Positions 1 through 12,004 are shown, counted from the first letter of the stretch. The stretch is DNA of 64,000 nucleotides from Angiostrongylus vasorum (GCA_018806985.1 JADANN010000128.1:265174-329173); one strand, 5' to 3'. Numbers and translations are program-made. The notes: generated from the sequence alone by a model not told the origin.

Positions 1-540
1 TTCTGCTCAGCTGTCCTTCCTTCCCATTATGCTGCAGTGAAGTGGGCTATACTTCAACCACGACAAGAATCCTCATACTGCTCGCAAATCGCTTGAACGA
101 TGTCTTATAAAAATTTAACCGGTTCTCACAACGTCTAGTCAGGAGGCGCAGCTCAGATCTTCGAAACCTATCCTATATTCGGGACCTAGGAGAATATACA
201 TCGATATCGTAACACAGATGGGGCGGTCGTATAATGAGAAGAATTGACGACAGATTTAAGAAAAGAACTGTAATGTGGATTTCATGTTGATGTAGGCGTC
301 TACTAGGATGACCAGCTACACATTGGGCCCATGAGTTACTAACCAAACTCAATCGGCTGTTTTCGTAGCCTCCAATGTTTTCAAATCACGATAGGAGACT
401 CGCATTTGCCACAATGCTCGAAGGAAACCCACACCAAGGACGACGGTTGCGAGTCAAAGAAACGAATGGAGAACGTTCTGGGGTTCGCATAGCTCGTCAA
501 AAACCGTCCGCTCTAGTATCCAGATAAGTAAGTAGGATTC
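1..540. other. Unassigned sequence at the window edge
   Basis: I find no GT92 exon here, although the last two exons of paralogue A would be expected downstream of 561. Short stretches look repeat-like: the segment around 130-205 shares words with 45120-45180. No open frame has recognisable content. Confidence 0.3.
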
Positions 541-560
541 CTGCAAAGTGTTCAAGGTAC

Positions 561-653
561 CTTTTTCGGGTCAACAATGTACTTCGAAAAGTTCCCGGGT
601 GGCAAAACTTGCGATGCGTTGTGATATCTCCAGGTTGGCATCAATTCAGCAAC
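561..653 (-). CDS. GT92 A exon, KYIVDPKK segment
   Basis: 93 nt (31 codons) between TTTAAG and AAG|GTACCT. It encodes LMPTWRYHNASQVLPPG and KYIVDPKK, matching paralogue B's exon at 15793-15700. This is the last exon of A visible in the window. Confidence 0.72.
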
Positions 654-3600
654 CTTAAACACCATATTTATATGTTTTTATGAATGCACAAGTATATTAC
701 ATACATTATATGCCATATACACGGGCAAAATTTGCACTCATTGCTTGAAACCCATAAAGTTCTAGACATAAACCAATGCTGCAATCAACTTTTTTTCAAA
801 AAGGGAAACAACTTGCTCAAAAGTACAGCAGACAGTCAAAATAGACAAGTGGCAGAGGAAATGGATTAATAATCAATGTAGGATTGTCATTAGAAGAAGA
901 ATCGACAAGAAATATACTTTATTCTGGGTTAAACAAGTACAAGTAGTCCGCAACATGCAGGCAAGGTAGCTTAAGGGGTTTAAGAAATTCAGGGTTTTCG
1001 TCCAAAAGATATCGGGAAAGGATTAGTCAGTGTCCGAACAAGCCAAAAATATCCATAAAATCATACTGTCAAAACCTGCGTTCTTCAAGCAGAAAGACTT
1101 TCGCCTACCTGGCTTTTACTAACGTATTTTTTGTGGCAGTGTCTCGTTCCTAAGAACCAATCGCTGTTGAAATGACAATTCTGCTATTGTTTGATTAAAA
1201 AATAGTCCTAAACAAGAGCGCAAATGTAAACAAGAAAAAATCCTCTTGATATTCACAAACTGGAGGTAGTCGAAGAGAGTTCCGCGATATTCAGTTGGAG
1301 TCAGCCTTTCGTCGAGTTCAACCATTGCCACCCATTGAGAATGACCACGTGAACGTATGAGGCATTCCTACAAAAGTGTAACTAGTCGAATTTGAACTAT
1401 CCTGGGTGAGTTAATTACTAGATGGAGTGTAGTGATTCTGTTCAACACGCGTAATGCCTTAGTTGTACCCTATCCAGGCGAACAAAACGTCTGGGAATCG
1501 GCACCACTTCGGGAACTTCTGTCCGACCCACGAAACGTAGAAAAACCTTAGCACCACTAAAGAGGATCGAAATAGTTAGCATTAAACGGCAGTCATATGG
1601 AAGATCAAAAATCCTTGAGCACGAAGCGAACATACAGGAAAATCCGAAGACGTTCATAGACGGTGAGGAGAGACAATGAACTGAGTAAAGGAAATACTGG
1701 TATAGGCACAATATATGGTGCAATGCTACGTTACGTTAAATAATAATTACTAAGGTTAACAGCCTTCAACTGCATTGCCGTTCTCTGAAATTCTTTTAAA
1801 ATATCAAAGGAAAAAAGAAATTAACCTATCTTTAAATTCCGTTCAAAAAATACTAGCAATAAATTTCTGTTCTGTCTAGAGAAGCTCTTCTCCTGGCAGG
1901 AAATTATCGCGACAATACGAAAATTGTAGCCGAAAATGTTGCGCAGCAAAACAGTTCGACGAAGAGACAATGGTTGACACGTGACTCATGTCAGCCGAAG
2001 GGCCCCGAAGAGAGTATTCAGACATCTGTCCTCACGTGGCGCTTAGATCTCAGAAAAAAAATAAAATCACACATCCATAATTACAGCGAGGAACCGCTTG
2101 CTAGTTTTCATAACTAGTAGCTTATGACTACATCAATAGTGTTCTGCATTCTGATTAGTGTGTAAGATTGGGCCGCAATGATGCGCTCTAAGGTATCACA
2201 TGACTAAGAGATGATGCGAAATCTAAGAATGCAGTAATGCTGACCTGTAATTGAGGTAACTGCCGTAGTTTGTCATCTCCTGAAAAATAGTCGCGAACAG
2301 CAATCACTTCAGCCTCTCCAGACCGAACATAATTGTCTAATAGCATCCAACTGTACTCATCTAATTCGTTTACGTAAATGTAAAAGTACGTCACACCCTG
2401 AACATAAAAGTGGAACTTCAGAATAGGGATCAAAATGAATGAGAGCTTGCTCTCGATGAAATTATTCAAACTGCTACTAGTCGAGATAACTCCTGTTTGC
2501 CGCAAAAACTGGTGTAATAGAAATTCAATAAACAGAGCACTCTTTTATCCCGTCATTTCGATATTGGTACATAAGTTTCGCAATGACTAGTTCAACTTTT
2601 CATCCTGCTTAAATTCCCACCGTTTTAAGCCCCTCTTCGCTACCGAATTGAAAAAAATTGCCGAAAGCGGTCGTCGTACAGTTGGTCTTTTAATGTGAGG
2701 ATAAGTCCAAAGTTAGGGAAAAACAAGCAGAAGCCTATGTGCCATATTCCGCTCACTACCATATCAAAACACAAGGAACAAAAATAAACCGTACCTGAAT
2801 CTTATGATGTTCGATAAACTCGGCTAATAATAACCACTTTGGCTCCAGCCCGTATAAAGGAGCAACGCAAGCCGAAAAATAGTGGATTGTCACTGGAATA
2901 CTCCTAGATGCAGAACTAATTTAGAATTTGGGCAAAAAAAGAAGACAACTCGAAATTCCTTTGCAAAAACGTAGCCAGGTAACCACAACGAAAAGGCCCA
3001 ACCATTTTGAGTCCGATCGGTTATTGGCACAGGAGACTCGTAGTAGCCGGTGGGCGCATCTGAGAGCGAAATGTGCTTCACGCCTTCACGGCGAAGGCAG
3101 AGTGCAGTGAACTCGGGAAATATGACTGTTTTGAAAGGAGGAACGATTTCTCTTCGTTGTTGATCAAAATAACGGCAATAGACAGTGTCCCTGTTAAAAG
3201 ATTGTATGCCGAATGAAAATTTTTGCGTCTTAAAAACGCAGTACGTCCTTCACATTTCAAAGAAATAAGAAATCGTATTTGTTAAAAGGAGTTATTGAAT
3301 TTGATAAGAGCAGCAACCTTGTCATTCGACTGGCTACTTAGTGAAGTTCATCAAAACACCATTAACAAGTACTCTGGCACTCCTTGACCAGCAGGTGACT
3401 CCAAACAACTACTGGTACACTCGTAGACTATTACAAGATAAAACTTGAGATATATGATATGTTATGCCTTGGCCTGTGAGAGGCATTTCTTTACCTGTGA
3501 TAACATGAAAAAAGACTTCTGTCGACGAGTTAAATGATTGACGGTTTGGCTGCTAATTAACTGTTGTTTCACTCAGTTTGTTTTGATAGAGCCACATTAT

Positions 3601-4280
3601 CGTAGCTACGGTTATGAAAAATATTGAAACGGACGCATATTTGACCTGCCAAACACTTCTAAACGATTAATTAAAGCAATTTGCTTGTACTGTAGACCAT
3701 ACTGACACATAAGCCTTAAGCAGCATACTTACCATACACACTCCTGGAGTGATACACAAGCTCTCCTCTATAATTCTCTTATGTTTTCAATTCCTCAAGT
3801 ACTCTATTTGTGAAAAATATCTTTCATTGCCTAAAAGCCAACACTCCCGTGATTAACATGGAATTATACGTTGGCCTTCGCCACAGCTAAACATAATCAG
3901 TTGTTGAATGTCATGTGTAAAGCTTCTAAACGAGCAGAAGAAAGAATTCTTCTGCGAAAGATCTCATCATCAGTTAAAAATCGTCTCCGCAATGGTTTTG
4001 TTCGAACACCGAAATTTCTATGGAACACGTTGTTTAAACAGACCTATATTTATTAAGTGATGTCATCATAACGTAAATGTGGTCCGGGTGCTCAAAGGCC
4101 GACATCAGGGAAATGTTCATCTTTGGTCCGCCCTGAAAAAAAAGCGACCTAGAGTTTTTTTCTGAGTAGAACAGATATTTAGTTGTTGTTTTGCATTCAC
4201 CATTCGACCGATTCCTTTTCGTATTGCTTCATCGTAAAACCTTCGCAAGAGGGTGTAATTTATCGTCTCAGTTCCGTCTC
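561..4280 (-). CDS. GT92 glycosyltransferase paralogue A (multi-exon, both ends open)
   Basis: Seven exons read on the minus strand: 4280-4201, 4132-4044, 3190-3003, 2892-2795, 2397-2245, 1367-1109 and 653-561. Together they give the core of a nematode glycosyltransferase family 92 (DUF23) protein. Landmarks in order are the strand [32 protein letters not shown], the ISLSDAP segment, [49 protein letters not shown] (the acidic motif of the family) and [10 protein letters not shown]92 enzymes are type II Golgi proteins that transfer galactose to glycans. Exon phases chain without conflict except in exon 1367-1109, which carries one extra A near its end. The last two exons found in paralogue B are not seen before position 561, so the gene either continues beyond the window or is truncated. 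Family assignment is firm; function as a live gene is uncertain. Confidence 0.78.
1109..1367 (-). CDS. GT92 A exon with ELDE motif, one extra base
   Basis: Acceptor TTTGTAG, donor CAG|GTAGGC. It encodes [20 protein letters not shown] and, further on, LSFQQRLVLRNETLP. The length is 259 nt, one more than a multiple of three. A run of six A near the 3' end shifts the frame just before the donor; removing one A restores phase with the next exon. A true lesion and a homopolymer sequencing error are both possible. Confidence 0.72.
1440..1735 (+). repeat. Diverged SINE-like repeat in GT92 A intron
   Basis: Its 3' part (about 1560-1700) aligns by eye with 46700-46880. Both share the word aaaatccgaagac followed by a similar tail. 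The tRNA-like head visible at 46616-46680 is poorly preserved here. The minus-strand open frame across it shows no GT92 similarity and is taken as a shadow. Confidence 0.35.
2245..2397 (-). CDS. GT92 A exon with [10 protein letters not shown] motif
   Basis: 153 nt (51 codons) between ATGTTCAG and CAG|GTCAGC. It encodes [16 protein letters not shown] and [14 protein letters not shown], the most diagnostic GT92 stretch here. The same-length exon in paralogue B is at 22282-22130. Confidence 0.85.
2795..2892 (-). CDS. GT92 A exon with APLYG motif
   Basis: 98 nt between TATTCCAG and CAG|GTACGG. It encodes HYFSACVAPLYGLEPKWLLL followed by AEFIEHHKIQ, the family segment just before the donor-binding loop. 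The frame is intact. Confidence 0.78.
3003..3190 (-). CDS. GT92 A exon with YCRYFD and VIFPEF motifs
   Basis: 188 nt after acceptor TTAACAG, with an open frame throughout. It encodes [24 protein letters not shown] and SDAPTGYYESPVPITDR. The donor G|GTTGGG is weak but identical in position to the paralogue B donor. The phase fits both neighbouring exons. Confidence 0.75.
3200..4040. other. GT92 A intron, nothing recognised
   Basis: AT-rich sequence between two GT92 exons. I see no repeat family, RNA gene or coding signal. Confidence 0.4.
4044..4132 (-). CDS. GT92 A exon, start of the conserved domain
   Basis: 89 nt after acceptor TTTTTCAG, ending AG|GTCTGT. It encodes [20 protein letters not shown], the first strand pair of the GT92 domain. 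It ends in phase 2, matching the single leading G of the next exon. Confidence 0.7.
4201..4280 (-). CDS. GT92 A, first recognisable exon
   Basis: An 80-nt exon between acceptor TTCTTCAG and donor ATG|GTGAAT. It has exactly the same length and position as the exon at 23682-23603 in paralogue B. Differences in the shared FYDEA-RKG-GRM stretch fall mainly at third codon positions, which supports coding. This part lies N-terminal to the conserved GT92 domain. Confidence 0.5.
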
Positions 4281-4639
4281 CTGAAGAATTGTACAGTGTA
4301 GAGCTTAATGAGAGACTGCATTAAAAATAAGCACTTTCGGAGAAACTGTGGAACTTATTAATGGAAAGACGGCCAATACAAGTTAACTTATTTCAGGTTT
4401 TGAATGATATTTCGATGATTGCGTTGAGAAATCGAGAAACACTGGACACCTCCGAATCCTGGTTACAAAATTGAAAAAAGATGACCAAATGCACATCAGA
4501 AATGCAGATATGAAATGTCCTAAACACTTTAAAATATTTTGGAAGATGGGAAGTGTGGAAAAATGCACAGATTTATTTATGGATTGGACGGCATGCAGAA
4601 AAATCAATAATACTCATTTATTTTTTTACGTCACTGGGG

Positions 4640-4968
4640 ATCAATTATTTTGTGAATCCCGCACTTTTTGCACACGATATCCATTATCTAGGAAAGTTCT
4701 AGAACCTCTTGTGTATGGATTCAGCTGTTGCTTCAGGATTTTCGGCTTCTTCACGAATGTCGTTGAATGCCGATTGATTCGATTCCTCTTCGAGCCTGCC
4801 TGGGATACTAGTGGTAGTGTGTTTCCACGTGGAGGGAGTGAGTTAATTGCAGAGAAATCAGGCACCTACTTTCCACCCTTGAAGGGATGGAAGCATGGTG
4901 GACATGAAACATGGTCGAACCAATGCATTGATTGTTACGGACTGTGTCGCTACTACAATGCTTGAGCA
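4640..4968 (-). repeat. SINE-like repeat, family 1 (tRNA-derived)
   Basis: Read on the minus strand from 4968, a tRNA-like head ends in a B-box-like GGTTCGACC, followed by a body with tgcttccatccc and gcaatTAACTCACTCCCTCC. The body matches the copy at 20385-20520 and, more loosely, those at 28.6, 43.1 and 49.3 kb. The plus-strand open frame crossing it is a shadow. Confidence 0.45.
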
Positions 4969-5049
4969 ATCTCCCATCTCTGATCCGATTTATTTTGCTA
5001 CGAAACCATTTTCGAAGGTTTATTCCTAATCTCAAAACGTTTTCAAGCA

Positions 5050-6440
5050 AAGATATATTTAGTTTTGACCAAAACTATTCGTGAAAACCAAATTCTACTG
5101 GAAAATCTCCCACCTGCAGAGATTTCTTTGGAATTCAAGGGAATTCCGCCACAAAAACTGTAGACATCTCGCGGCAGCAATTTCGTGTGCAGTTTTCATA
5201 GGTACTGATGAGCAATACCGTGGCTAGGGAAGACGAGCAACCACAGCCAAGTCATTCTCGGCGGTTTGTGTTCGTTTGAAGTCATGGATTTTGTGTGATG
5301 ACGGAAAAAACGTCAATTCTGTTTCTCGCTGGAATTTTGTCATATCTTCTTGACAAACGAAATGCCAACCGATATCGCAAGGGAAAGGATACGTAAATGT
5401 GAAAGTTTCTAGAAAAAGCAACCAAAAAATCCAATTGCAGGTTGAAATTTCTCAAATTCTGGAAAATATTTAAATTTTACTACGTTAGCTTTTTTAAATA
5501 ACAGAAGTTTGAGGGATTTTTTTTCAGCCTCAAGCCACTGCTTTTCTGGACAATGAAGTTTTATTTCTATGAGAAAGGTCTTTATGGGAAGAACTAGTCG
5601 TTGATGAACACACATTCTAGAAGAGAAGCACAATGCCAAAGATTCCGATATAACAGTTGCCGTTCTAGTTAAACTGCGAAAAGCCATCAGGTTTTATCGT
5701 TTTTGGTGGATTTTTTAATTGTCGGTAAAATTTCTGAAAGTGGAAGCCAGGAATCAATGTAACGCTTATCTGAGCTCGTCCATATCTCATGTGGATCTTC
5801 AGATCTGCGATCTGCATTCATTTCCCGATAGCACAGTGACGATTTTGAGAATTTCCTTACTATACGAATTCCGATAAAGTTATCTTACCTGTTGATGTCC
5901 AGCGTTTACAAAACTCAGTGCAGCGCTTTGTTAGCGAAAAGGTCAAAACCATGTTTGTGGTCATTACCCCTTTAAAGCTTTGAGTTTTTCACCTAGAGAA
6001 ACTAGTGATTCATTATACAAATGACATTCTAGTAAATGTCGAATAGTGTCGTTTGCAATGACAATGTTTAACTTTTTGGTTAGTTGCTAACGTTTCTTTA
6101 TTCACGGTGCGATACTAAATTGATGGTGTCCGAGTCTTGCTAATAACTCAGGATCATTGTGGTGCCGCTTATAATTGGCCGGTTGTATGATTAAGTGCTG
6201 AACATGTCTGCTTAATCAGCAAGGTGTTCGCCTTTGGGCCGCCCACAATTTCACAAACTAAGAAACGGATTTTTGAGCACGATTAAACAATTGGAGGCTG
6301 ATTGGATTGGTCTCTTTTTTCTCTGGGAATTGGCTGACCGTTGCAGTTTCAATGGTTATCGACAGAAATTAAATAGACTAATCTGGGACAATCTGCTGTG
6401 AAGAATGTATTAAATGCAAGCTTTATTGATCAATGTTTAA
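5050..6440. other. Unassigned sequence left of the NUMT
   Basis: No coding signal or repeat family is recognised. It lies in the long interval between GT92 A exons and the candidate anchor exon at 14.2-14.4 kb. Confidence 0.35.
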
Positions 6441-6445
6441 CAACT

Positions 6446-6736
6446 TATGCTATTTTGCGTGCTATTCCGAATAAGGTTATAGGGGTTTTAGCTTTATTGA
6501 TGAGTATTCTCTTGTCTTATTTTTTTTTATGGTAAGTAATTATACGTCGTGTTTAATAAAGTTGAATAGATTTTTGGTTTTTTATGTATATCACGGTTTC
6601 TGTGTTGTTGAGTTGGTTAGGTCAGTGTGTAGTGGAGTATCCTTACTATGATTTGAGTTCGATTCTTTCTTTGATGTATTTTTTTATTATTATGATGTTA
6701 TTAGTTTATAATTTTAGAAAATTTATTTATTATTAG
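6446..6736 (+). pseudogene. NUMT cytochrome b C-terminal part
   Basis: Starts in frame with YAILRAIPNKV, shifts frame around 6530 (remnant YTSCL), shifts back near 6595 and then runs through VSVLLSWLGQCVVEYPYYDL to a terminal TAG. At least two compensating indels are present. Confidence 0.82.
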
Positions 6737-6796
6737 TCACAAATAGTGTAGGGATGTATGTTGAATTTAGGTTTTAAAGGAAGATTTTGTGCTTTG

Positions 6797-7098
6797 TATC
6801 ATAATTTTCATGTTTCGAGGTTGTCTAGTTATGCTTACTATGTGTTTTCAGGGTCTTAGGCGTTTTTAGTTCATTGGCGTTACTTTTTTAAATTTGGTTT
6901 GTTTTTTACCGGTTTTGTTTAGATTATTTGTGTTATTGTATATTTCTTTTTTATGAGGGAAGGATACTTCTTTAGAGGGTCTGAGGGGGGTATCATAATT
7001 TTTTTGTTATGGATGGATTTAAGTTTGGTATAATGTTATTTATTTTTTACGAAAGTTATATTTTTTTTAGCATTTTTTGGGTGTTTTTTGATCGATTC
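6797..7098 (+). pseudogene. NUMT cox3 N-terminal part
   Basis: Cytochrome oxidase subunit III start (YHNFHV, SSYAYYVF, FFKFG, then after shifts FFFMREGYF and FFGCFLID). It breaks off just where the mitochondrial gene would continue with a conserved Ala-rich segment. Several frameshifts are present. Confidence 0.75.
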
Positions 7099-7449
7099 TT
7101 GAGCGGAGCACCACTGTAATGAAATACCCTCACTCTGTGTCCTTTTATACAGGACGGTTGCTGACTGTGTTTGGTTGCTGACCATAATGACTGTGGCGGT
7201 ATATAAGGCTAGAGACGATATAGAACAGATAGCACATAGGGGGAACAATAATACTTTACGTAATCGATTTCCACTGAACGTCGACCAGAATAAGGAACAC
7301 ATTTTCTTAGAACGAGTGAGATTACATCAGCACACCTTAACATGCAGGGGTCCTCGAACCCGGAAGATTCTACGATCAGACTGCACTGAAAAAAGGTAGA
7401 GGAGGCATCAAAACCTTATGCCGCGCAAAAAGTTATACAACAAGGACAA

Positions 7450-9690
7450 TGGAGAAGTAGGTAAGTTGGCGACCTCGTGAGAAGCGTTTTGCCATGACCA
7501 TCGATTCATTCGAACAACTAACAATCCGAATCGGACGTTTATGGTGTAGGTGATGTGGATCAATACCGGCTTTGACAATCTTCATCGTCCACACATTGAC
7601 ATCAATTTATGACGAAAACGATGTCAAAGCGCTATGTAAGGCCTGGAAAAATTCTACACAGAAGATCATGCATTAAATAAGGATACCATTAGAGAGTTTA
7701 ACGCTAGCGTTTGACCCAGAAGAACGGCTGAAAAACCACATTGTGCCGTACAGATTTGGATGGAGCAATCCAAGGCTTTTTCCTAATTTAGGTCGCTATT
7801 GTCTAAAAAAGTCTATGCGGAGTCAGCAAACTGTTGTCGGCGCCTGCGAAGCGCCCATATTTCGAGGAGAGCTGCTAAGTTCAAAAAATGAATTTATAAA
7901 ACCAATGGAATTCGGAATTTATCCAGACCACTAGTGGGCTCATGTGAAAACGGTGTTATTGACAATTTCGATGAGGAGTAAGGCCGGCTCATTCAACATC
8001 ACATTAGCGCTGTGAAAGCTTCAGCAACATTCGAGATGGTACACCGCCGTTTATGGTCGAAGCTGCAGAGGATGGGAAAAGGATTCTCAAAGCCTACTGA
8101 AATCTTGCCAACTGCGAAAGCAAGATGACTTTACTCCGACGCCCAGACGGAATAGTTACAGCTTCTAGAAAGGCAATGGAGAAAACAATTCAAGATTAAC
8201 TACTCGGATTTCTTCAATAGCCACCTCCTCTTGCCCTCATATGGAATAGAAGAGGACGGATATGTCGTACTGCCGGTTCTCGCATCCGATATCTAACCTG
8301 CTACGTCGTCGGTCAAAAATCGAACAACACCGAACAATCGAAGAACAACAATCGAAAAATCGAAACCGAAGGTTCGGAGAGGATAAGACCTGGACACCTG
8401 AAGAACGTTCCGGCAGTCCTCACAAATACACTGGCTCGGCTCTTCACAGGTTACCTGTCCGAATGCAAGGTCCCTACTTAGTTGAGGAACAGCAAGGCTG
8501 TGTTGTTTTTCACGAAGGGTGACCTCCACAATGTCGGCAATTACCGCCCAATCTGCTTGCTGTTTGTTACAAACTTCTCACTGGAGTCATCTTGACAGAA
8601 CACTGGACGAAAGGCAGCCATGTGAGCAAGCAGGGTTAGGAAAAATGATTTAGTTCGATGGACCACATCCACACGATAACAAGACTCAATGAAGTATCGC
8701 GAGGGTACAAAAGACCGCTCTTTCTCACTTTCATTGATTTAAAGAAGGCCTTTGACTCAACTGAGACAGAAGCAGTCACGGAAGCCCTTGATAGTAAGGG
8801 AGTCCTTACTCAGCCCATGAAGATTCTTCGTGAGCTGTACAAAAATTTCGCAATCAAGGTAACACTATTCTACAACGATATTAACATCGACGTCAAAAAG
8901 AGGGGTTAGGCACGGCAATACCATCTCGTCAAAATTGTTTACCGCCACCCTCGAGATCGTCATACGAACATTGGAATGGGATAACATGGGAGTGAAAATC
9001 GATGGGCGGCATTAATACCACCTTCGCTTTGCTGATTATATCGTTCTTATAACGCCAGACATTAGCAAGGGGGGAACGAAAGCTTGCCGACTTTGATAAA
9101 GCCCGTGGAATAATCGGTTTTCGACTAAATTTTACAAAAACGATGTTCATGAAACCCAACTCCTTGCCCACCTCTTCGACTGCACTGTTCTATCTGCTTT
9201 ATGGTGTAACTCAGAAATCTGGTTGCCGCATACGCTTGGTGAAAATCACAACTGTTTTGGAACGCGTATTTGAAAGGAAGATGTTAGGTGTACCTCCCTA
9301 TCATGCAAGGAAGTGAAGGGGTCCGAAGCTCCGACATACGTCAGTGATCAAGAATAAAAGAGAAGACCATTTTTACGCCAAATTGTTAGAGATAACATTG
9401 GGCGGATACGTAATGCTTGTAAACGGCAACCGATTGGAAAGATCCGAAGGTGACTGAAATCCTCGGGATGTAAAACGTACGTACAGCACGAAGACCACCG
9501 ACCCGATGGTCAGAGTTGTTCACGAAGACCTTAGAAGAAAGTTATAATGGTCGACAAATCCTTAGAGCGAGCAGAACCCAAAGGGCTACTGTTGCACCCT
9601 AACAGGAAGAAATGGAAGATTTACTGGCGCGCTCTCGGGTCGCTCGACCATCAATAAAACTAAACGTGATACGGGTGATTAGGGTTTTCG
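7450..9690 (+). pseudogene. Decayed RTE-type LINE, copy a
   Basis: A heavily mutated plus-strand RTE retrotransposon. Endonuclease remnants lie at 7500-7740 (tcattcgaacaact, then a broken version of the conserved acidic segment). The reverse transcriptase is clearest at 8658-8909, with TFIDLKKAFDS (motif A) and RELYKNF. The motif C region near 9020 is destroyed. The C-terminal region and 3' UTR follow to about 9690, ending near gctcgaccatcaat. Many stops and deletions separate the blocks. It lies between the candidate anchor exon and GT92 A. Confidence 0.75.
8658..8909 (+). pseudogene. RTE reverse transcriptase fragment
   Basis: An 83-residue open stretch with the RT motif A TFIDLKKAFDS and the following RELYKNFAIKVTLFYND. 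It is preceded by HIHTITRLNEV, which in other copies directly follows the GFRKGFSTMD motif. A stop at 8907 ends it. Confidence 0.8.
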
Positions 9691-9699
9691 TTAGGAAAA

Positions 9700-11035
9700 A
9701 TTCCATTTGTTTTCTTAAGATAAAAAACAGATGTATCTTTATTCTCAAGTGGCGCGCCTCAATACAAGCTGAGGTTTGGTTTAAAAGGCAGATGTATGCA
9801 TTGGAATCAATGCACCCTGACGTCGTTGTTGCACTAACTACTGTGTTTCTTCTTCTGAACCGGTTATTCTCTTTGTAGTCTTTTCTCTACTAGTCTCTGA
9901 ATAAGTCGGTTTTCGTAGATTCTAAACTTCGTTACAGAAATTTGAATATCTCTTTAAAGCAACATTTCAGTGAAGAAGGCCGCTAACCTTTATAGACATG
10001 GATTCTTCAGCAGAGGCCCAACCCTGACGGACTTACGAATTACTTGCCGACTTAGGAAGTGATCGTTTTTGGAGACCACGGTGGCTACTATTAAAAGAGT
10101 GCTAAATTACAATAAATATTTTTCAAGAAAGCTACGATTTTTGCAAGCGAATGGCAACTATGCAGAGAGGGTTTTCCTCAGAGGTATGTCAGGTAACCTT
10201 GAACAGCAGAACAAAGCCAGAGCTTTCTGTTTTCTGAAAGACCACGAATGTATGGGCTTAAACAGCTTTTTATTTCCGTCTCATTTTTATTGAGAGCCAT
10301 CGCATAACGAAAGATTGGGCATCATGATATATTTATATAACATTGAAAGATTAAAGAATTCCATGTTGTGTGTAAAAGACCCATTCGTCTTCTCTCTCTT
10401 TGGATACCATTTCAGCGCACTCAATAATAGGAGACAATAGGAAATAGGGGAACGTAAACACTGAAAGCGTATCTGATCTGGTTGTCTCAAAATTATTCCT
10501 TAGCTCCTAATTATCCGTCCCTATCGTTCTCGCCTTGCTGCGAAATCAAAAGTGTGGAAAAGAAGCACTGGAATTGTTCGAGTAAATTTAGTGAAAATAC
10601 TCGTCTTCTATGACAAAACAGTTTATAAAAATTGCTAACTTGATCATGTTACAGTAGCTAGAGAGTAGAGAAAGCTTACCAGATGAGAACACAAAGTTTG
10701 CAGAAATGAAGACGGTTTAAACAGCTTTATGAAAACACATTTCAAGTTTAGGTAGTGAATAGATATAAAACATTTTGTCATCTAGCCGTTTTTTTATAAG
10801 CACACAGAGCGGCGTACCCTCCGGCCCACACAATCGTTTGCAAACGCTTTGAGAGAGATCAAGCACACTTTGCCGGAACTTACGAAATCACCTTCTCTAG
10901 CGTTGAGCAAATCATTCAGTCTGACCTTATACATGCATTGTAATATAAGTTTTATCCGGCCCCTGTTCTATTGCAGATATATTAACCACTGTTTTTCCAC
11001 CTGCTCAAAACAGAAGATGGATAAATGGTTTTAAT
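9700..11035. other. Unassigned sequence
   Basis: No gene, repeat family or RNA is recognised. Open frames here are short and lack family features. Confidence 0.3.
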
Positions 11036-11039
11036 TGAT

Positions 11040-11900
11040 AAGCCTATAACTCAAAAGACCGACTTTCTATAAACCTCGGCATAGATAGTTGATATATTTA
11101 TTTATATGGTCTTATAAACTGATCTTCTTTAGCTGATCCGAGGTTGGTATAGGTGTTCGTTGACGTTGTCATTGTTGTTGGTGTTGTTGGTCGATGGTTG
11201 ACGTTTCTGCGATTTCGCCTTCCTCAGAGCCTGGACGTATTTTATAATAGAATACTTTACTTATTCGGTGTAAAAGGCTAAAGTATTAATGAAGATCAAA
11301 GTTTTAAATAGATGGTGGGTTAGGATGCTACGGTCATACTGAAAGGCTACTCACCGTGATGTAACGAGTGGCACTGGCCCACGCGTTGTTCACGTGGGGT
11401 CGCGAGCACGACACACACCGGGGTCAAAATATCATTTTGAAATAGGGCGCCAGGTCACGTGTGATAGTGAGGCATTCGTCTTTCCGGTTCATCTTTGGAT
11501 TTTTGAAACTTATCCAAAACGCTTCAAGGGTTTTGCGCGTTGATGTTTTCGACTCCTGCGCTAGGACCCATACACTCACTTCAAAATCATCGCCGTTGTG
11601 CTTTTTGTGCCCTATGCGTACCTAGAGGAGTGTTTTGACGAATTTTAGCTTTCCCATCTAGGTGTTCTTTTATGCGGACACAAAGTGGTCTACCCGTTTC
11701 CCCAATATATTCCTCTCCGCATGCGTTACATGAGATCAAGTATACCTGAACTCATGCAACCCCCGTCTCTCCTGTTAGGACAGATCATACAGTTTTCTGA
11801 GCTGCACAAACGATCATAGAGACGGTTGCGAACTAACTGACGGCGTAGGGTATCAATAGGGATCTCATGACCAAGAACCAAGAACCAATTTGAATTTGAC
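11040..11900 (-). mobile_element. Penelope-like element, 3' part with terminal repeat
   Basis: On the minus strand a decayed GIY-YIG endonuclease region (11830-11640, with GGCMSSGI and a broken YIGETGR counterpart) is followed by the 3' coding tail and then a terminal repeat at about 11300-11040. The repeat contains a (GTT)n-rich stretch on the plus strand and the hammerhead-like core. It matches repeats at 36.28-36.49, 37.46-37.68 and 50.12-50.62 kb. Confidence 0.65.
11199..11240 (-). ncRNA. Hammerhead-like core in Penelope terminal repeat
   Basis: On the minus strand: tACGTC, six bases, CTGAGGA, an arm-loop-arm segment (GGCG, AAAT, CGCA) and GAAACGT. The CTGANGA and GAAA boxes, the preceding GTC and an ACGT/ACGT helix fit a hammerhead fold, although stem I would be very short. 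Penelope-like elements are known to carry hammerhead ribozymes. Confidence 0.45.
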
Positions 11901-12004
11901 GAAGAACTGAGGTGATTGAATGCGTATCTGGATCCTACTATGACATGTGTAATGTCCTACCAATGCGCTTTCTCAGTTGTGGAATCCTTCCAGGTAGGCC
12001 TACT

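Larger units (their letters stand above)
6446..7098 (+). pseudogene. NUMT: 3' cytb, trnL(CUN), 5' cox3
   Basis: A G+T-rich block unlike its surroundings. Read with the invertebrate mitochondrial code it starts with the cytochrome b segment YAILRAIPNKV, continues to SWLGQCVVEYPYYDL and ends at a TAG at 6734. Next come about 60 bases resembling a mitochondrial tRNA-Leu with a TAG anticodon in an AATTTAGGTTT loop. Then cox3 starts with YHNFHV, LSSYAYYVF and FKFG and stops near GCFLID. The order cytb-trnL-cox3 is that of nematode mtDNA. Frameshifts and nuclear stops show it is a dead nuclear insertion. Confidence 0.85.

Noticed and set aside
1442..1723. 93-codon minus-strand frame between GT92 A exons
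   Set aside because: It has no GT92 similarity, is absent from paralogue B, and overlaps a diverged SINE-like repeat.
4471..4965. 164-codon plus-strand open frame
   Set aside because: Longest frame in its area, but its second half lies on a SINE-like repeat and no domain is recognised.
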